A stretch of 64,000 nucleotides of DNA from assembly GCF_023517795.1 (NCBI RefSeq), contig NZ_CP082928.1, positions 4,154,001 through 4,218,000 on the forward strand, given 5' to 3'. Positions 7,404-14,967 of the stretch are shown here, in pieces (position 1 is the first letter of the stretch; each line of letters starts with the position of its first letter). The position numbers and the translations under genes are program-made. The notes beneath the pieces are model-generated. The model made no database searches, was not told where the DNA came from, and worked only from the letters and a program-made list of their open reading frames with translations. Source of the stretch: Pseudomonas fulva (GTDB taxonomy: Bacteria > Pseudomonadota > Gammaproteobacteria > Pseudomonadales > Pseudomonadaceae).

Positions 7404-8087
7404 TCAGAGTTGGTCGAACCGCCATGTGGCTTTGCCGACTATCGCCCAGGTATCGTCGATTTCTTGGATGCGCGGTTTGAAATCTTCATTCAGGGCGAAT
7501 AGGAAGAGGCGGCCGTCTTCTTCGATCAGCTTCTTGAACGTGCCGGCTGTGTGATCTGCTTTTTTGGCGAACACGAAATCACCCGGCTTCCACTCCAGAG
7601 AGGGCTCGATTAGCACCTTGTCACCGCTCCAGAATTTTGGCTGCATTGAGAAGCCGTCTAGCTTGAGGATGAAGGCGTTAGGCGTGGGATTGCCTGGTGC
7701 GTCCAGCCATTCTTCGGCAGTGCCGGGCTGGTAAAGATCGATGATTTCCATTGCTGCTCCCGCGGCAGTAACGCCGACAACCGGTAGCTTCCCTTTAGGC
7801 GCTCCCACAGGCCACGCATCTGACTTATAGGTGCCTTCGCTGTCCGCAAGCATGAGTGCTGTTGCGGGTATGTCCAGATCGTAGGGGCTCAGTCCGAGCA
7901 CCTGCTCGATTTGGCGTGCCATATCGTCGCCGATGCCCTTGTGACGTGTAGGGCCCGCGAATTGGCCGACCTGACTGGTTTCTTTATCCAGCTGCCGAGC
8001 CAGCTCGGCAACAGACAGCGGGCGGCTTGCCATCTCGCGGCGCAAGTTGGCGTGTCGAATCTCGGGGATGGTGGGGAGTTTTTTCAT
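7404..8087 (-). CDS. CI-type phage repressor with LexA-like S24 peptidase domain
   Basis: The lysogeny repressor, 227 residues. An N-terminal helix-turn-helix region (LSVAELARQLDKETSQVGQF, about residues 24-43) would bind the operators on either side of the gene. The C-terminal S24 domain carries the Ala109-Gly110 cleavage site, the nucleophile Ser147 in DGFSMQP and the general base Lys185 or 186 in AGTFKKL, so RecA-stimulated self-cleavage on DNA damage is expected. The start codon has only a weak AAGG upstream. Expression is probably autoregulated through the operators at 8109-8162. This links prophage induction to the SOS response. Confidence 0.92.
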   Translation of the reverse strand: MKKLPTIPEIRHANLRREMASRPLSVAELARQLDKETSQVGQFAGPTRHKGIGDDMARQIEQVLGLSPYDLDIPATALMLADSEGTYKSDAWPVGAPKGKLPVVGVTAAGAAMEIIDLYQPGTAEEWLDAPGNPTPNAFILKLDGFSMQPKFWSGDKVLIEPSLEWKPGDFVFAKKADHTAGTFKKLIEEDGRLFLFALNEDFKPRIQEIDDTWAIVGKATWRFDQL

Positions 8088-8108
8088 CCTTGAATTTTCG
8101 CTTATCCG

Positions 8109-8162
8109 TTACCTAGTGGGTAAGTGCCCATTGGCTATTGCAAAGCAATACCCGATGGGTAA
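8109..8162. promoter_or_regulatory. Right operators OR1-OR3 and candidate PR promoter
   Basis: Three sites with the same 15-bp form as the left operators: TTACC-TAGTG-GGTAA (8109-8123), a weaker GTGCC-CATTG-GCTAT (8124-8138) and ATACC-CGATG-GGTAA (8148-8162). A rightward promoter fits with -35 TTGCAA (8138-8143), 17-bp spacing and -10 AAGAAT (8161-8166), so the second and third sites overlap it. The 23-24 bp step between two of the sites is shared with the left operator pair. Promoter elements are weak matches and are inferred. Confidence 0.7.
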
Positions 8163-8184
8163 GAATCTGCGCCAGAGGTGACCC

Positions 8185-8445
8185 ATGAAACTCAGTGACT
8201 ACATCCGTTCACTCGATAAACCCAAAGCGCCGGAGGGCAATCCGCTCTGCGACTACGCGCGGCGGTGCAACGTGACCATCGGATACATGAAGGTTCATGT
8301 GTTGTACGCCAGGAAGGAGCCGCGCTTTCGCCTACTGCTCGCGCTTGCTCATGAAAGCAACGGCGCTGTCAGCATTCCCGAGGTACTTCAGCATTTCGGT
8401 GTGGCCGAGGAGCAACTGCTCTACTCAGGCTCGCAAGCCGCTTGA
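8185..8445 (+). CDS. Cro-like transcriptional regulator
   Basis: The first rightward gene after the operators, 86 residues. The middle holds a helix-turn-helix-like stretch (LCDYARRCNVTIGYMKVHVLY), similar in style to YdaS/Cro proteins that choose lytic growth by binding the same operators as the repressor. GAGGTG lies just upstream of the ATG. Assignment rests on position and helix pattern; sequence similarity to lambda Cro itself is not obvious. Confidence 0.68.
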   Translation: MKLSDYIRSLDKPKAPEGNPLCDYARRCNVTIGYMKVHVLYARKEPRFRLLLALAHESNGAVSIPEVLQHFGVAEEQLLYSGSQAA

Positions 8446-8761
8446 ATCACCCGCCACCACTTACCACCGCATTGCGGGGTGGCGTTGCCGGCACCGTGGC
8501 CTTACCAGCAGAGCGGGGCCGGCAGTAACCAGAGCAACAAACCTGACGCTACAGCGGCAGGTGCAATAGAGGCCGGAATCAGGATCCCACTTACCAATGA
8601 TCTCCTGACCCGGCGTTCCGGTGACGCGGTTACCAGCCGCTTCACCTCAATAACCGTTTCCCCTGAGGCACAGCACGTACATAAGGGGTTTCGGCTGCTG
8701 TGGCCATAGGATAGGGCGCTGCCCGACCTGTGGCTATGGTAGTTAGCGGGGTTTACTACCA
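8446..8761 (+). other. Non-coding early leader with repeated TTACCA
   Basis: 316 bases without a convincing gene. TTACCA occurs four times on the plus strand (8461, 8502, 8591, 8640), two of them inside the CCACTTACCA block. Just before the next gene there is an inverted repeat GGTAGT (8738-8743) and ACTACC (8755-8760) around an 11-base loop. Short open frames exist on both strands but none has a good start or recognisable product. It could contain antitermination or CII/other regulator sites. Confidence 0.45.
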
Positions 8762-9247
8762 ATGAGCACCAGTACAGCAATGACGGGCGGGCCAGTGCGC
8801 TCGCTCGCGGCGGCGATCGATCTGGATTGCCGCGAGTTCAAAGGCGGACACACGGCGGTGTGCGCCATCCTCGAGGAGCCTTACGGCCCTTTCCAGAAAC
8901 GCCTTTCCAGTTCCTACCCTGAGCATCACTTGAACACCCTGCAGCTGGCCCGCGTGGTGGAGCTGACGCGGGGCCCGATGGTGCGTGAGTGGTTCGAGCA
9001 GGTGTTCGGCGTAGTGACCTACCAGCCCAAGCCGGTGCAGGCCAGCCAGGACGCGCTGAAGCAACTGAGCCGCCTGCTGGAGAAAGAGGGCAAGTTCGTT
9101 GGCAGCCTGGTGGGCGGCGCTGCGGACAACCAGTGGAACGCTGACGAAGTGGCTGCGCTCGAGGAGCACGGCTATGCGCTGATCGGCAAGCTGCTGGGCA
9201 TCATGGCCGGCGCGCGTGAAGCGATGGAGGGCCGCCAGGATGGATGA
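8762..9247 (+). CDS. CII-like phage regulatory protein (CP76 family)
   Basis: A protein of 161 residues with the pattern of the CP76/CII group of phage 186-type regulators: LDLDCREFKGGHTAVCAIL, then HHLNTLQLARVVELTRGP, then a variable helical tail. Such proteins act as transcription activators at establishment of lysogeny. The ATG at 8762 (or 8780 in frame) lacks a Shine-Dalgarno sequence; the preceding hairpin (8738-8760) occupies the ribosome-binding region. The next gene overlaps its 3' end by eight bases. Confidence 0.62.
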   Translation: MSTSTAMTGGPVRSLAAAIDLDCREFKGGHTAVCAILEEPYGPFQKRLSSSYPEHHLNTLQLARVVELTRGPMVREWFEQVFGVVTYQPKPVQASQDALKQLSRLLEKEGKFVGSLVGGAADNQWNADEVAALEEHGYALIGKLLGIMAGAREAMEGRQDG

Positions 9248-9443
9248 GCACCAATTCGAACTTGCGCAGAAGGCTGAGGAAGCTCGCGTGGCGCAGGCTA
9301 TTGCCAATCGTGTGCAGTACCAAGGCGAGAGCGCAGAAGAATGCGAGAGCTGCGGAACCGACATCCCCTTGGCACGGCGCCTGGCGGTACCGGGTTGCCA
9401 GACGTGTGTTGATTGCCAGAGTCTGCGGGAGCGTCGCGGATGA
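9240..9443 (+). CDS. TraR/DksA-type C4 zinc-finger protein
   Basis: A 67-residue protein. The N-terminal half is a charged helix (DEHQFELAQKAEEARVAQ), the C-terminal half a C4 zinc finger CESCGTDIP...CQTCVDCQ, as in phage and plasmid TraR. Such short DksA relatives insert in the RNA polymerase secondary channel and alter promoter choice. The start at 9240 overlaps the CII-like stop, and the stop at 9443 overlaps the next start as ATGA, so all three are coupled. Confidence 0.85.
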   Translation: MDEHQFELAQKAEEARVAQAIANRVQYQGESAEECESCGTDIPLARRLAVPGCQTCVDCQSLRERRG

Positions 9444-10204
9444 CTGACGTCGACCTTCACTTCGGCGACTGCCTCGATGTAATGCCGGCGCTGCCGGATG
9501 GTCACTTCGACATGATCCTGGCTGACCTACCGTACGGCACGACCCAGTGCCCTTGGGATGTCGTCATACCCTTCGAGCCAATGTGGGAGCAGTACCTGCG
9601 CTTGGCCAAGCCGAATGCCGCAATCGTGCTGTGTGCAGCTCAGCCGTTCGCCTCGCTGCTGATCGCCAGCCAGATAAAGCTCTACCGATACGAATGGATC
9701 TGGGAGAAGGGAAACGCGACTGGCTTTCTTAACGCTAACAAGCAGCCACTTCGGGCCCACGAGAGCGCCCAGGTTTTCTACCGTGAGTTACCGGTCTACA
9801 AGCCACAGATGGAGCGCGGCTATCCGCGCAGCACCGCCAAGCGCGGTGCGTTCTTTTCCGAGTGCTATGGCAAGGCCATGACGCCTACTGAGTATGAGTC
9901 GACTGAGCGATTCCCGCGGTCGGTCCAGTTCTTCAGCAGTGACAAGCAGCACGCCAACTTCCATCCGACGCAGAAACCAGTCAGCTTCATGGAATATTTA
10001 GTGAGGACGTACACCGAGCCGGGTATGCGGGTGCTCGACAACAGCATGGGCAGCGGAACAACAGGCGTGGCGTGCGTACGTGCCGGCTGCCATTTCACTG
10101 GGATCGAAAAGAAGCTGAAGTACTTCGAGATCGCCCAGAAGCGCATACAGGCCGAGGTGAGTCGCCCGATGCTGGACTTGGTGGTAGGAGGCTCGCGTGG
10201 TTGA
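9440..10204 (+). CDS. DNA (N6-adenine or N4-cytosine) methyltransferase
   Basis: A beta-type amino-methyltransferase of 254 residues. The catalytic motif IV, DLPYGTT (about residues 32-38), precedes the AdoMet-binding motif NSMGSGTTGVA near the C-terminus. The order catalytic-then-AdoMet defines the class. The motif reads DLPY instead of the usual DPPY. The HPTQKPVSFMEYLVR helix before motif I is typical. It would modify phage DNA; the target sequence cannot be read from the protein. The ATG is coupled to the zinc-finger gene through an ATGA overlap. Confidence 0.87.
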   Translation: MTDVDLHFGDCLDVMPALPDGHFDMILADLPYGTTQCPWDVVIPFEPMWEQYLRLAKPNAAIVLCAAQPFASLLIASQIKLYRYEWIWEKGNATGFLNANKQPLRAHESAQVFYRELPVYKPQMERGYPRSTAKRGAFFSECYGKAMTPTEYESTERFPRSVQFFSSDKQHANFHPTQKPVSFMEYLVRTYTEPGMRVLDNSMGSGTTGVACVRAGCHFTGIEKKLKYFEIAQKRIQAEVSRPMLDLVVGGSRG

Positions 10205-12953
10205 TAAAGCCCCTATCGCAGCCTGGGCCCGGCGGTATATCGAGAACTTCAAACTTGCCCTGGTGCCGATACCCGAGGGCGAGAAAGGCCCGACTGGACG
10301 GGGCTGGAACAAGCCAGGCGGCTATATCACTGACGCGGCGAAGGCCGAGGCGCACTGGACGAAGCACCCGAAACAGAACATGGGTGTGTTGCTCGGTGCG
10401 AGCGGCGTTTGCTCGCTCGATGTCGACCACGTGGAGTGGACGCGCCAGGTGTTGGGCGACCTGCTGGGCATGAGCCTGGACGATGTGGCCGCCGAGCACG
10501 CGACCAGCGTGGGCAACCCTGAGCGCTTCCGCATCATGTTCGCGGTGCCGGCCGGCTGCGAGTTCAGCCGGCATTCGCTTGTGTGGCCCAACCCTGACGA
10601 CCCGGACGGCTCCAAGCACAAGCTGGCCATGAGGGCGATGAAGCGCGCCCAGGAGATCGGCGACAAGGATTCGGAAGCGGAGATGCGCGCCAAGGCCAAG
10701 GCGCTCGCACCTGTGACGGTGTTCGAGCTGCGCGGCGGCGATGTGCAGGACGTGCTGCCGCCCTCGATCCACCCAGGTACTGGCCAGCCTTACACCTGGC
10801 GCACGGCGCCGGGCGCCGAAGGGTTCGGCGATCTGCCGCGCGACCTGGTGAACATCTGGACCAACTGGGAGGTGTTCAAGCGCATGGCGCTGGATGCTTG
10901 CCCATGGGCGCCGAAAGCGCCGGAGCCAGCTGCCAAGAAGGGCGCAGCGGCGAAGCCCTCGCCGGCCGGTGCGGGCGGGAAGGGCGAGTCGGTGGTGGAT
11001 GCCTACAACCGCGCCTATGACGCCGCGGGCCTGCTGCAGGCCGCCGGTTACATGAGGCGTGGCAAGAAGTGGCTCTACCCGGGCAGCTCGACGGGCCTGC
11101 CGGGTATCTCGGTCAACGATGAAGGCCGGGTGTATTCGCACCACGGCGCAGACCCGTTGGCGAACGGCCACTGGAATGACCCGTTCGATGTGTTCTGCCT
11201 CCTCGAGCACGACGGCGACCAGAAAGCAGCGGTGAAGGCTGCGGCGAAGTTGCTCGGGGTGGATCACGCGAGCAAGCGCAAGCAGGTGGTGAAGCAGAGC
11301 GGCCCGAAGGCGGATGCACCCCCGGCCGCTGACGCGCCTGAGCTGCCGCCGCAGGCTGATGATCTTCCCCCGGCCCCATCTGACGCAGAGGCCGCCAGCG
11401 AGGCCGGCACCAACAGCACCGGGGGTGCGGGGGGAGGCTTCTCGCTGGCCTGGCTGCTACGGCGGTACGCGCTGATCGAGGGCACCACCCACGTATGGGA
11501 TATCGATGCGGCGAAGAAGATCAAGAAGTCGGGCTTCATCGCGCATATCGGCAAAGAGTCGTTCAAGGAATGGGAGGCGGTCACCGACAAGCGCAAGAAG
11601 CGGGTGAGCGAGGAGTGGGTCAAGGATAACGAGCGCACTCAGGCGCTGGCCGGCAAGGCCCTGGGCGACTTCTCGATGCCGATGATGACGCGGTACGTGT
11701 ACATCGACGGGACTAAGGACGCCTGGGACTACGCGAAGAAGCGGCGCATTGCTGAGGGCGCGGTGAAGATGGCCCTGGGCGATGCGTACAGCCTGTGGCT
11801 GAACAGCCCGGATCGGCGCGTAGTGGACATGAACCACATCGTGTTCGACCCGACGATGACGCATGACCCCGAGGTGTACATCAACACCTTCGAGGGCCTG
11901 CCGCTGCAGCCTGAGCGCAACGATGCAGCGTGCGAGAACCTGATCTGGCTGGTGTCGTTCCTGTGCAACCACGCCGAGGACGCGGCGCAGTGGCTGTCGC
12001 GCTTTCTGGCGTACCCGCTGCAGCATACGGGCGCCAAGCTGGATACGGCGGTGCTGATGCATTCGACTACCGAGGGTTCGGGCAAGAGCCTGTTGTTCTC
12101 GGTGGTGATGGGGCGCATCTACGGGCAGTACTCGGCGACGGTGGGGCAGACGCAGCTGGAAGGGTCGTTCAACGCCTGGCAGAGCGGGAAGATGTGGGCG
12201 GTGTTCGAGGAGGTTGTGAGCCGCGACCAGAAGTACAACCAGGTGGGAAAGATCAAGCAGCTGATCACCGGCCAGACGGTGCGCATCGAGTCGAAATTCG
12301 TCAATGGGTGGGAGGAGGCGTCGCACATGAATGCGGTGTTCCTCTCGAACGAGATCGTGCCGTGGCCGATCAGCGACAGCGACCGGCGATTCCTGGTGAT
12401 GTGGCCCGAGGCGAAGCTGCCGGAGGAACGGCAGAAGGCGATCAAGCACGAGCTGGATAACGGTGGGGTCGAGGCGTTCTACGCCTGGCTGCTGGCCTAT
12501 GACCTGGGCAACTTCGACAAGCAGACCAAGCCGCCCGTTACGCCGGCGCGCGATCGCCTGGTGGCGTTGAGCCGGGCGCCTTGGCAGACGTTCATGCATC
12601 TGTGGCGCCTGGGCGAGCTGGGCGCGAACCTGTGGGGCGCCTGCCTGAGCAGCGACCTGTACTCGTTGTTCCTCGAGTGGTGTCAGCGGGGCAAAGAGCA
12701 CTCGATGAGCCAGACGAAGTTCTCGCTGTTCATCACGACGATGGACGTCGACAAGACTCGCGCCATCCCCTGGACGGATCGCAACACCAGGCGATTCGCG
12801 GCGTTCTTCTTCCCGAAGGATGAGGAGTCCTTCCTGCCACCATCCACCACGGCGGCCGTGCTGGGCAAGCATGTGGTCGAGTGGCGCGACCGTGCCCGCA
12901 AGGCCGGCTGGAACGTGGACAAATGGGACCACGTGCAGCAGGTGGCAGCATGA
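10197..12953 (+). CDS. Replicative primase-helicase (PrimPol plus SF3-like ATPase)
   Basis: A replication protein of 918 residues. The N-terminal part resembles bifunctional primase-polymerase domains (GVLLGASGVCSLDVDHVEW with Asp75-x-Asp77). A central segment GRVYSHHGADPL...FDVFCLLEHDGD (about 305-345) is common in phage primases, followed by a Pro/Ala-rich linker. The C-terminal ATPase has Walker A STTEGSGKS near residue 624 and MWAVFEEV as Walker B near 661. It would unwind and prime the phage origin, probably at the repeats just downstream. The start is GTG with a good GGAGG site, overlapping the methylase by eight bases. Confidence 0.88.
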   Translation: MVDKAPIAAWARRYIENFKLALVPIPEGEKGPTGRGWNKPGGYITDAAKAEAHWTKHPKQNMGVLLGASGVCSLDVDHVEWTRQVLGDLLGMSLDDVAAEHATSVGNPERFRIMFAVPAGCEFSRHSLVWPNPDDPDGSKHKLAMRAMKRAQEIGDKDSEAEMRAKAKALAPVTVFELRGGDVQDVLPPSIHPGTGQPYTWRTAPGAEGFGDLPRDLVNIWTNWEVFKRMALDACPWAPKAPEPAAKKGAAAKPSPAGAGGKGESVVDAYNRAYDAAGLLQAAGYMRRGKKWLYPGSSTGLPGISVNDEGRVYSHHGADPLANGHWNDPFDVFCLLEHDGDQKAAVKAAAKLLGVDHASKRKQVVKQSGPKADAPPAADAPELPPQADDLPPAPSDAEAASEAGTNSTGGAGGGFSLAWLLRRYALIEGTTHVWDIDAAKKIKKSGFIAHIGKESFKEWEAVTDKRKKRVSEEWVKDNERTQALAGKALGDFSMPMMTRYVYIDGTKDAWDYAKKRRIAEGAVKMALGDAYSLWLNSPDRRVVDMNHIVFDPTMTHDPEVYINTFEGLPLQPERNDAACENLIWLVSFLCNHAEDAAQWLSRFLAYPLQHTGAKLDTAVLMHSTTEGSGKSLLFSVVMGRIYGQYSATVGQTQLEGSFNAWQSGKMWAVFEEVVSRDQKYNQVGKIKQLITGQTVRIESKFVNGWEEASHMNAVFLSNEIVPWPISDSDRRFLVMWPEAKLPEERQKAIKHELDNGGVEAFYAWLLAYDLGNFDKQTKPPVTPARDRLVALSRAPWQTFMHLWRLGELGANLWGACLSSDLYSLFLEWCQRGKEHSMSQTKFSLFITTMDVDKTRAIPWTDRNTRRFAAFFFPKDEESFLPPSTTAAVLGKHVVEWRDRARKAGWNVDKWDHVQQVAA

Positions 12954-12967
12954 CTACGACCAAAAGT

Positions 12968-13277
12968 GTGTTGGGTGTGTTGGGTATGTGTTGGGTTGGT
13001 TTTGGCAACCTTACACACATTGCGCCCAGTAATTCCGGGCGTTGCGGCGGTGTGTGTTGGGTGTGTTGGGTTTACGCGCCCGCGCGCGTGCGTATGCGAA
13101 AAAAATCACTCTCCCTCCCTTGGCGTAACTCATCCCTCCGCTGCGTTTTTTCTCCACGCGAGACCCTGAAAAACCTTACCAACCCAACACACCCAACACA
13201 CATTGCTTTAAAGCTTTGTTTTGAAAGGGTTTTGGTTGTGTTGGGTGTGTGTTGGGTTGAGCAATTTTGTGTTGGGT
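12968..13277. repeat. Iteron-like GTGTTGGGT array, candidate replication origin
   Basis: Ten exact copies of GTGTTGGGT in 310 bases. Eight are on the plus strand (starting 12968, 12977, 12988, 13054, 13063, 13238, 13249, 13269) and two are inverted (13182-13190, 13191-13199). Neighbouring copies are 9, 11 or 20 bp apart. An 11-mer ACACACATTGC also repeats at 13013 and 13196. The array follows the primase-helicase gene and includes A/T-rich pieces such as 13201-13235, as origins do. No protein-coding gene is convincing in 12954-13295. Confidence 0.65.
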
Positions 13278-13295
13278 TGGGTTTTGAGCGGGGGA

Positions 13296-13877
13296 ATGGC
13301 GATGAATGAGGTGATCGAGGCGCTGTTGGTGGCGTGGGGCGAGGAGGTGGTCAGCCCGGCCCTGGATGTGAGCATCCGTTCGCCGCTGGGCACGATGGAT
13401 GAGGAGGGGGGGCGTGGGGTTGGTGGGTCGCGCTGCTTGTCGAGCGTTGAGTGCGAGGTGGCGGTGAGCCGTGCTTCGGCTGCCGTCGACCGGGGCATCA
13501 CGCTACTGGCCGCCGATGAGGCGGACGGCGGCCTGGGGTCGAAGGGCAGGGCGCTGCGGTACCTGGCCCATGTGCGATACACGTCGCGCCCGAAGCTGGC
13601 GGTTGCCGCGCAGTGCCACACGCTGGGCATCAGCATGCGGACGTATCGCACGCGCGTCGGCGAGCTGCACCAGGAGCTGGCCAAGGTGCTGCCGGGCGTA
13701 GCGGCCGAGCGGGATGTGGAAGAGCGTGGTACCGATGCGGCGGCAGCTGCTCGCTCGCGGGCACGTGCAGTGCGGTCGGCTGCCAAGGCTGAGGCGAAGC
13801 GCCTGGAGCTGTTGAAGGCAACCGGCAGGGCGAATCGGGATGCCTATCGAGCGGCAGTGAAAGCCAATGGCCTATGA
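13296..13877 (+). CDS. Hypothetical phage protein, possible late regulator
   Basis: A protein of 193 residues, starting at ATG 13296 after GCGGGGGA (ATG 13302 is an alternative). The centre (ALRYLAHVRYTSRPK then AAQCHTLGISMRTYRTRVGELHQEL) looks like a DNA-binding helical domain, and the C-terminal third is a basic Ala/Arg/Lys helix. Its place between replication and holin genes is where Q-type antiterminators or late activators sit in lambdoid phages. I cannot match it to a known Q family, so the role is inferred from position. Confidence 0.55.
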   Translation: MAMNEVIEALLVAWGEEVVSPALDVSIRSPLGTMDEEGGRGVGGSRCLSSVECEVAVSRASAAVDRGITLLAADEADGGLGSKGRALRYLAHVRYTSRPKLAVAAQCHTLGISMRTYRTRVGELHQELAKVLPGVAAERDVEERGTDAAAAARSRARAVRSAAKAEAKRLELLKATGRANRDAYRAAVKANGL

Positions 13878-14160
13878 CCGTTCGTCGGGGTGGTTTGTCG
13901 TGAACCGTGCGCGAACCGTGCGTGAACCCTGCGTGAATCGTTCAAGCCAAAACAGCCCGTTGCGGGCGTTGCATGTCGGGGGGTAAAAGGTGCCCAGGCT
14001 TTATTGCGGTGCCCGCGATAAACACCCTGCACGGTGCTGTGCAACTCGACGGTCGCTCCCCCGCGCCGTCACCGCCCCCTCGGGGGCAACCATTCCGAAG
14101 CCCTGCCGACCTGGCGGGGCTTCTTCGTTTCTGGCCCTTGGCCGCTTGGGAGTGTTCACG
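13878..14160 (+). other. Late control region with 11-bp tandem repeats
   Basis: About 280 bases without a gene. At 13900-13943 four imperfect 11-bp units run in tandem (GTGAACCGTGC, GCGAACCGTGC, GTGAACCCTGC, GTGAATCGTTC). These are followed by GC-rich dyads, including GCCCCCTCGGGGGC (14074-14087), and by the terminator at 14098-14130. This is the expected place for a late promoter and a regulator binding site; no standard promoter stands out. Confidence 0.5.
14098..14130 (+). terminator. Rho-independent terminator before holins
   Basis: The stem AAGCCCTGCC / GGCGGGGCTT with a five-base loop is followed by TTCTTCGTTT. It would end early transcription before the late genes, as lambda tR' does for Q-dependent control. 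Confidence 0.7.
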
Positions 14161-14520
14161 ATGGGCGAGCCAACAGTCGCTGCGATTGGTGTCGCCGGGG
14201 CAGTAGGTGCCGGACTGTCGGGCTTTTTCGTGGGCGTCGATGGCAACGCGGCTACCGGTGCGCTCTGCGGTGCGCTGGTGTTCGTGACGACTCGCCCCGA
14301 CCTCGGGTTGCTTGAGAGGATCGTGTACTTCTTCGTCAGCTTGGTGATGGGCTACCTATTCAGCCCCGCGCTTTCTGAGTTGGAGTTCATGGGCATTCGG
14401 CCGTTCGCCTATTCGGGGCCGGCTGCATTCGCGGCGGCTGCGCTGGTTGTGACCGTCACCGTGGTGGCGATCAAGAAGCGCGGGCCACCGCCGCCCGTAT
14501 CGGGAGACGCTGATGGCTAG
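14161..14520 (+). CDS. Putative holin
   Basis: A membrane protein of 119 residues. Three hydrophobic stretches are visible: VAAIGVAGAVGAGLSGFFVG, IVYFFVSLVMGYLFSPAL and FAAAALVVTVTVVAI. A charged, Pro-rich tail (KKRGPPPPVSGDADG) lies at the C-terminus. Size and topology fit a class I phage holin, which permeabilises the inner membrane to release endolysin. Here it lies ahead of the terminase, far from the endolysin gene. The ATG follows GGGAG and lies just after the terminator; the next gene overlaps its end by eight bases. Confidence 0.72.
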   Translation: MGEPTVAAIGVAGAVGAGLSGFFVGVDGNAATGALCGALVFVTTRPDLGLLERIVYFFVSLVMGYLFSPALSELEFMGIRPFAYSGPAAFAAAALVVTVTVVAIKKRGPPPPVSGDADG

Positions 14521-14842
14521 TTTGATCATGACCCAGGCCACCTTCTGGTTGTGCGTGGTGCTCTTCGTTCGTCTCTTCACGTTTCAACGTGGCGCCCTTC
14601 GCTTTCGGCGCGGTATGTCGTGCCTGGCGTACGTGGCGATGGCCAGCGCTGGTGCGGCGGTGATCCACATACTGCAGGGCGATTTGGTGTTGCCCGGGCA
14701 TGCGTGGCCGCTGGTTGTGCTGCTCACGATCTTCACCGGGCTGGTCGTACGGGCGCGCGGCAACCTGGCCGCCGTGCTGCGGCCCAGCGCCTCGGGCTGG
14801 AATGGCCTCGAGCGCCGGCGCCGTGGCGAACCTCGGCCCTGA
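14513..14842 (+). CDS. Second holin-like membrane protein (HP1-type)
   Basis: A 109-residue protein with three predicted membrane helices (FWLCVVLFVRLFTF, LAYVAMASAGAAVIHIL, WPLVVLLTIFTGLVV) and a basic tail rich in Arg. It fits the phage holin HP1-type family as I remember it. Paired with the preceding holin, it may be a co-holin or antiholin. It overlaps the first holin gene by eight bases, so the two are translated together. Confidence 0.68.
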   Translation: MASLIMTQATFWLCVVLFVRLFTFQRGALRFRRGMSCLAYVAMASAGAAVIHILQGDLVLPGHAWPLVVLLTIFTGLVVRARGNLAAVLRPSASGWNGLERRRRGEPRP

Positions 14843-14866
14843 CAGAAAAAGGTACTCCCGGCGGGG

Positions 14867-14884
14867 GTCGCCTCATGCGGCGAC
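14867..14884. other. Candidate cos site (dyad GTCGCC-N6-GGCGAC)
   Basis: The 125-base gap before the small terminase gene holds a perfect interrupted dyad GTCGCC-TCATGC-GGCGAC flanked by a G-run. Lambda's nicking site is also a GGCGAC-containing dyad placed just upstream of nu1. Downstream sequence to 14960 could contain the terminase-binding part. Assignment rests on position and dyad shape only. Confidence 0.5.
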
Positions 14885-14967
14885 GTAGACCGCGGAAAAT
14901 TCTCAGATAGACGGACATATAGGGGGTTCCGCTTCCGGTTGTCTGTCTCGGGCCTTTGGAGTGGTTC

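Noticed and set aside
8479..8709. Plus-strand frame of 76 codons in the early leader
   Set aside because: Weak start, low-complexity translation, and it crosses several repeated control motifs.
8502..8780. Minus-strand frame of 92 codons before the CII-like gene
   Set aside because: No ribosome site, opposite to the early transcription direction, and it overlaps regulatory repeats; could be reconsidered if conserved.
10095..11267. Long minus-strand frame opposite the primase gene
   Set aside because: A shadow of a high-GC gene; His/Arg/Leu-biased translation with no recognisable domain.
12881..13309. Open frame of 142 codons over the iterons with CWVCWV-type repeats
   Set aside because: The repetitive residues come directly from the GTGTTGGGT repeats; there is no plausible product and the start is inside the primase gene.
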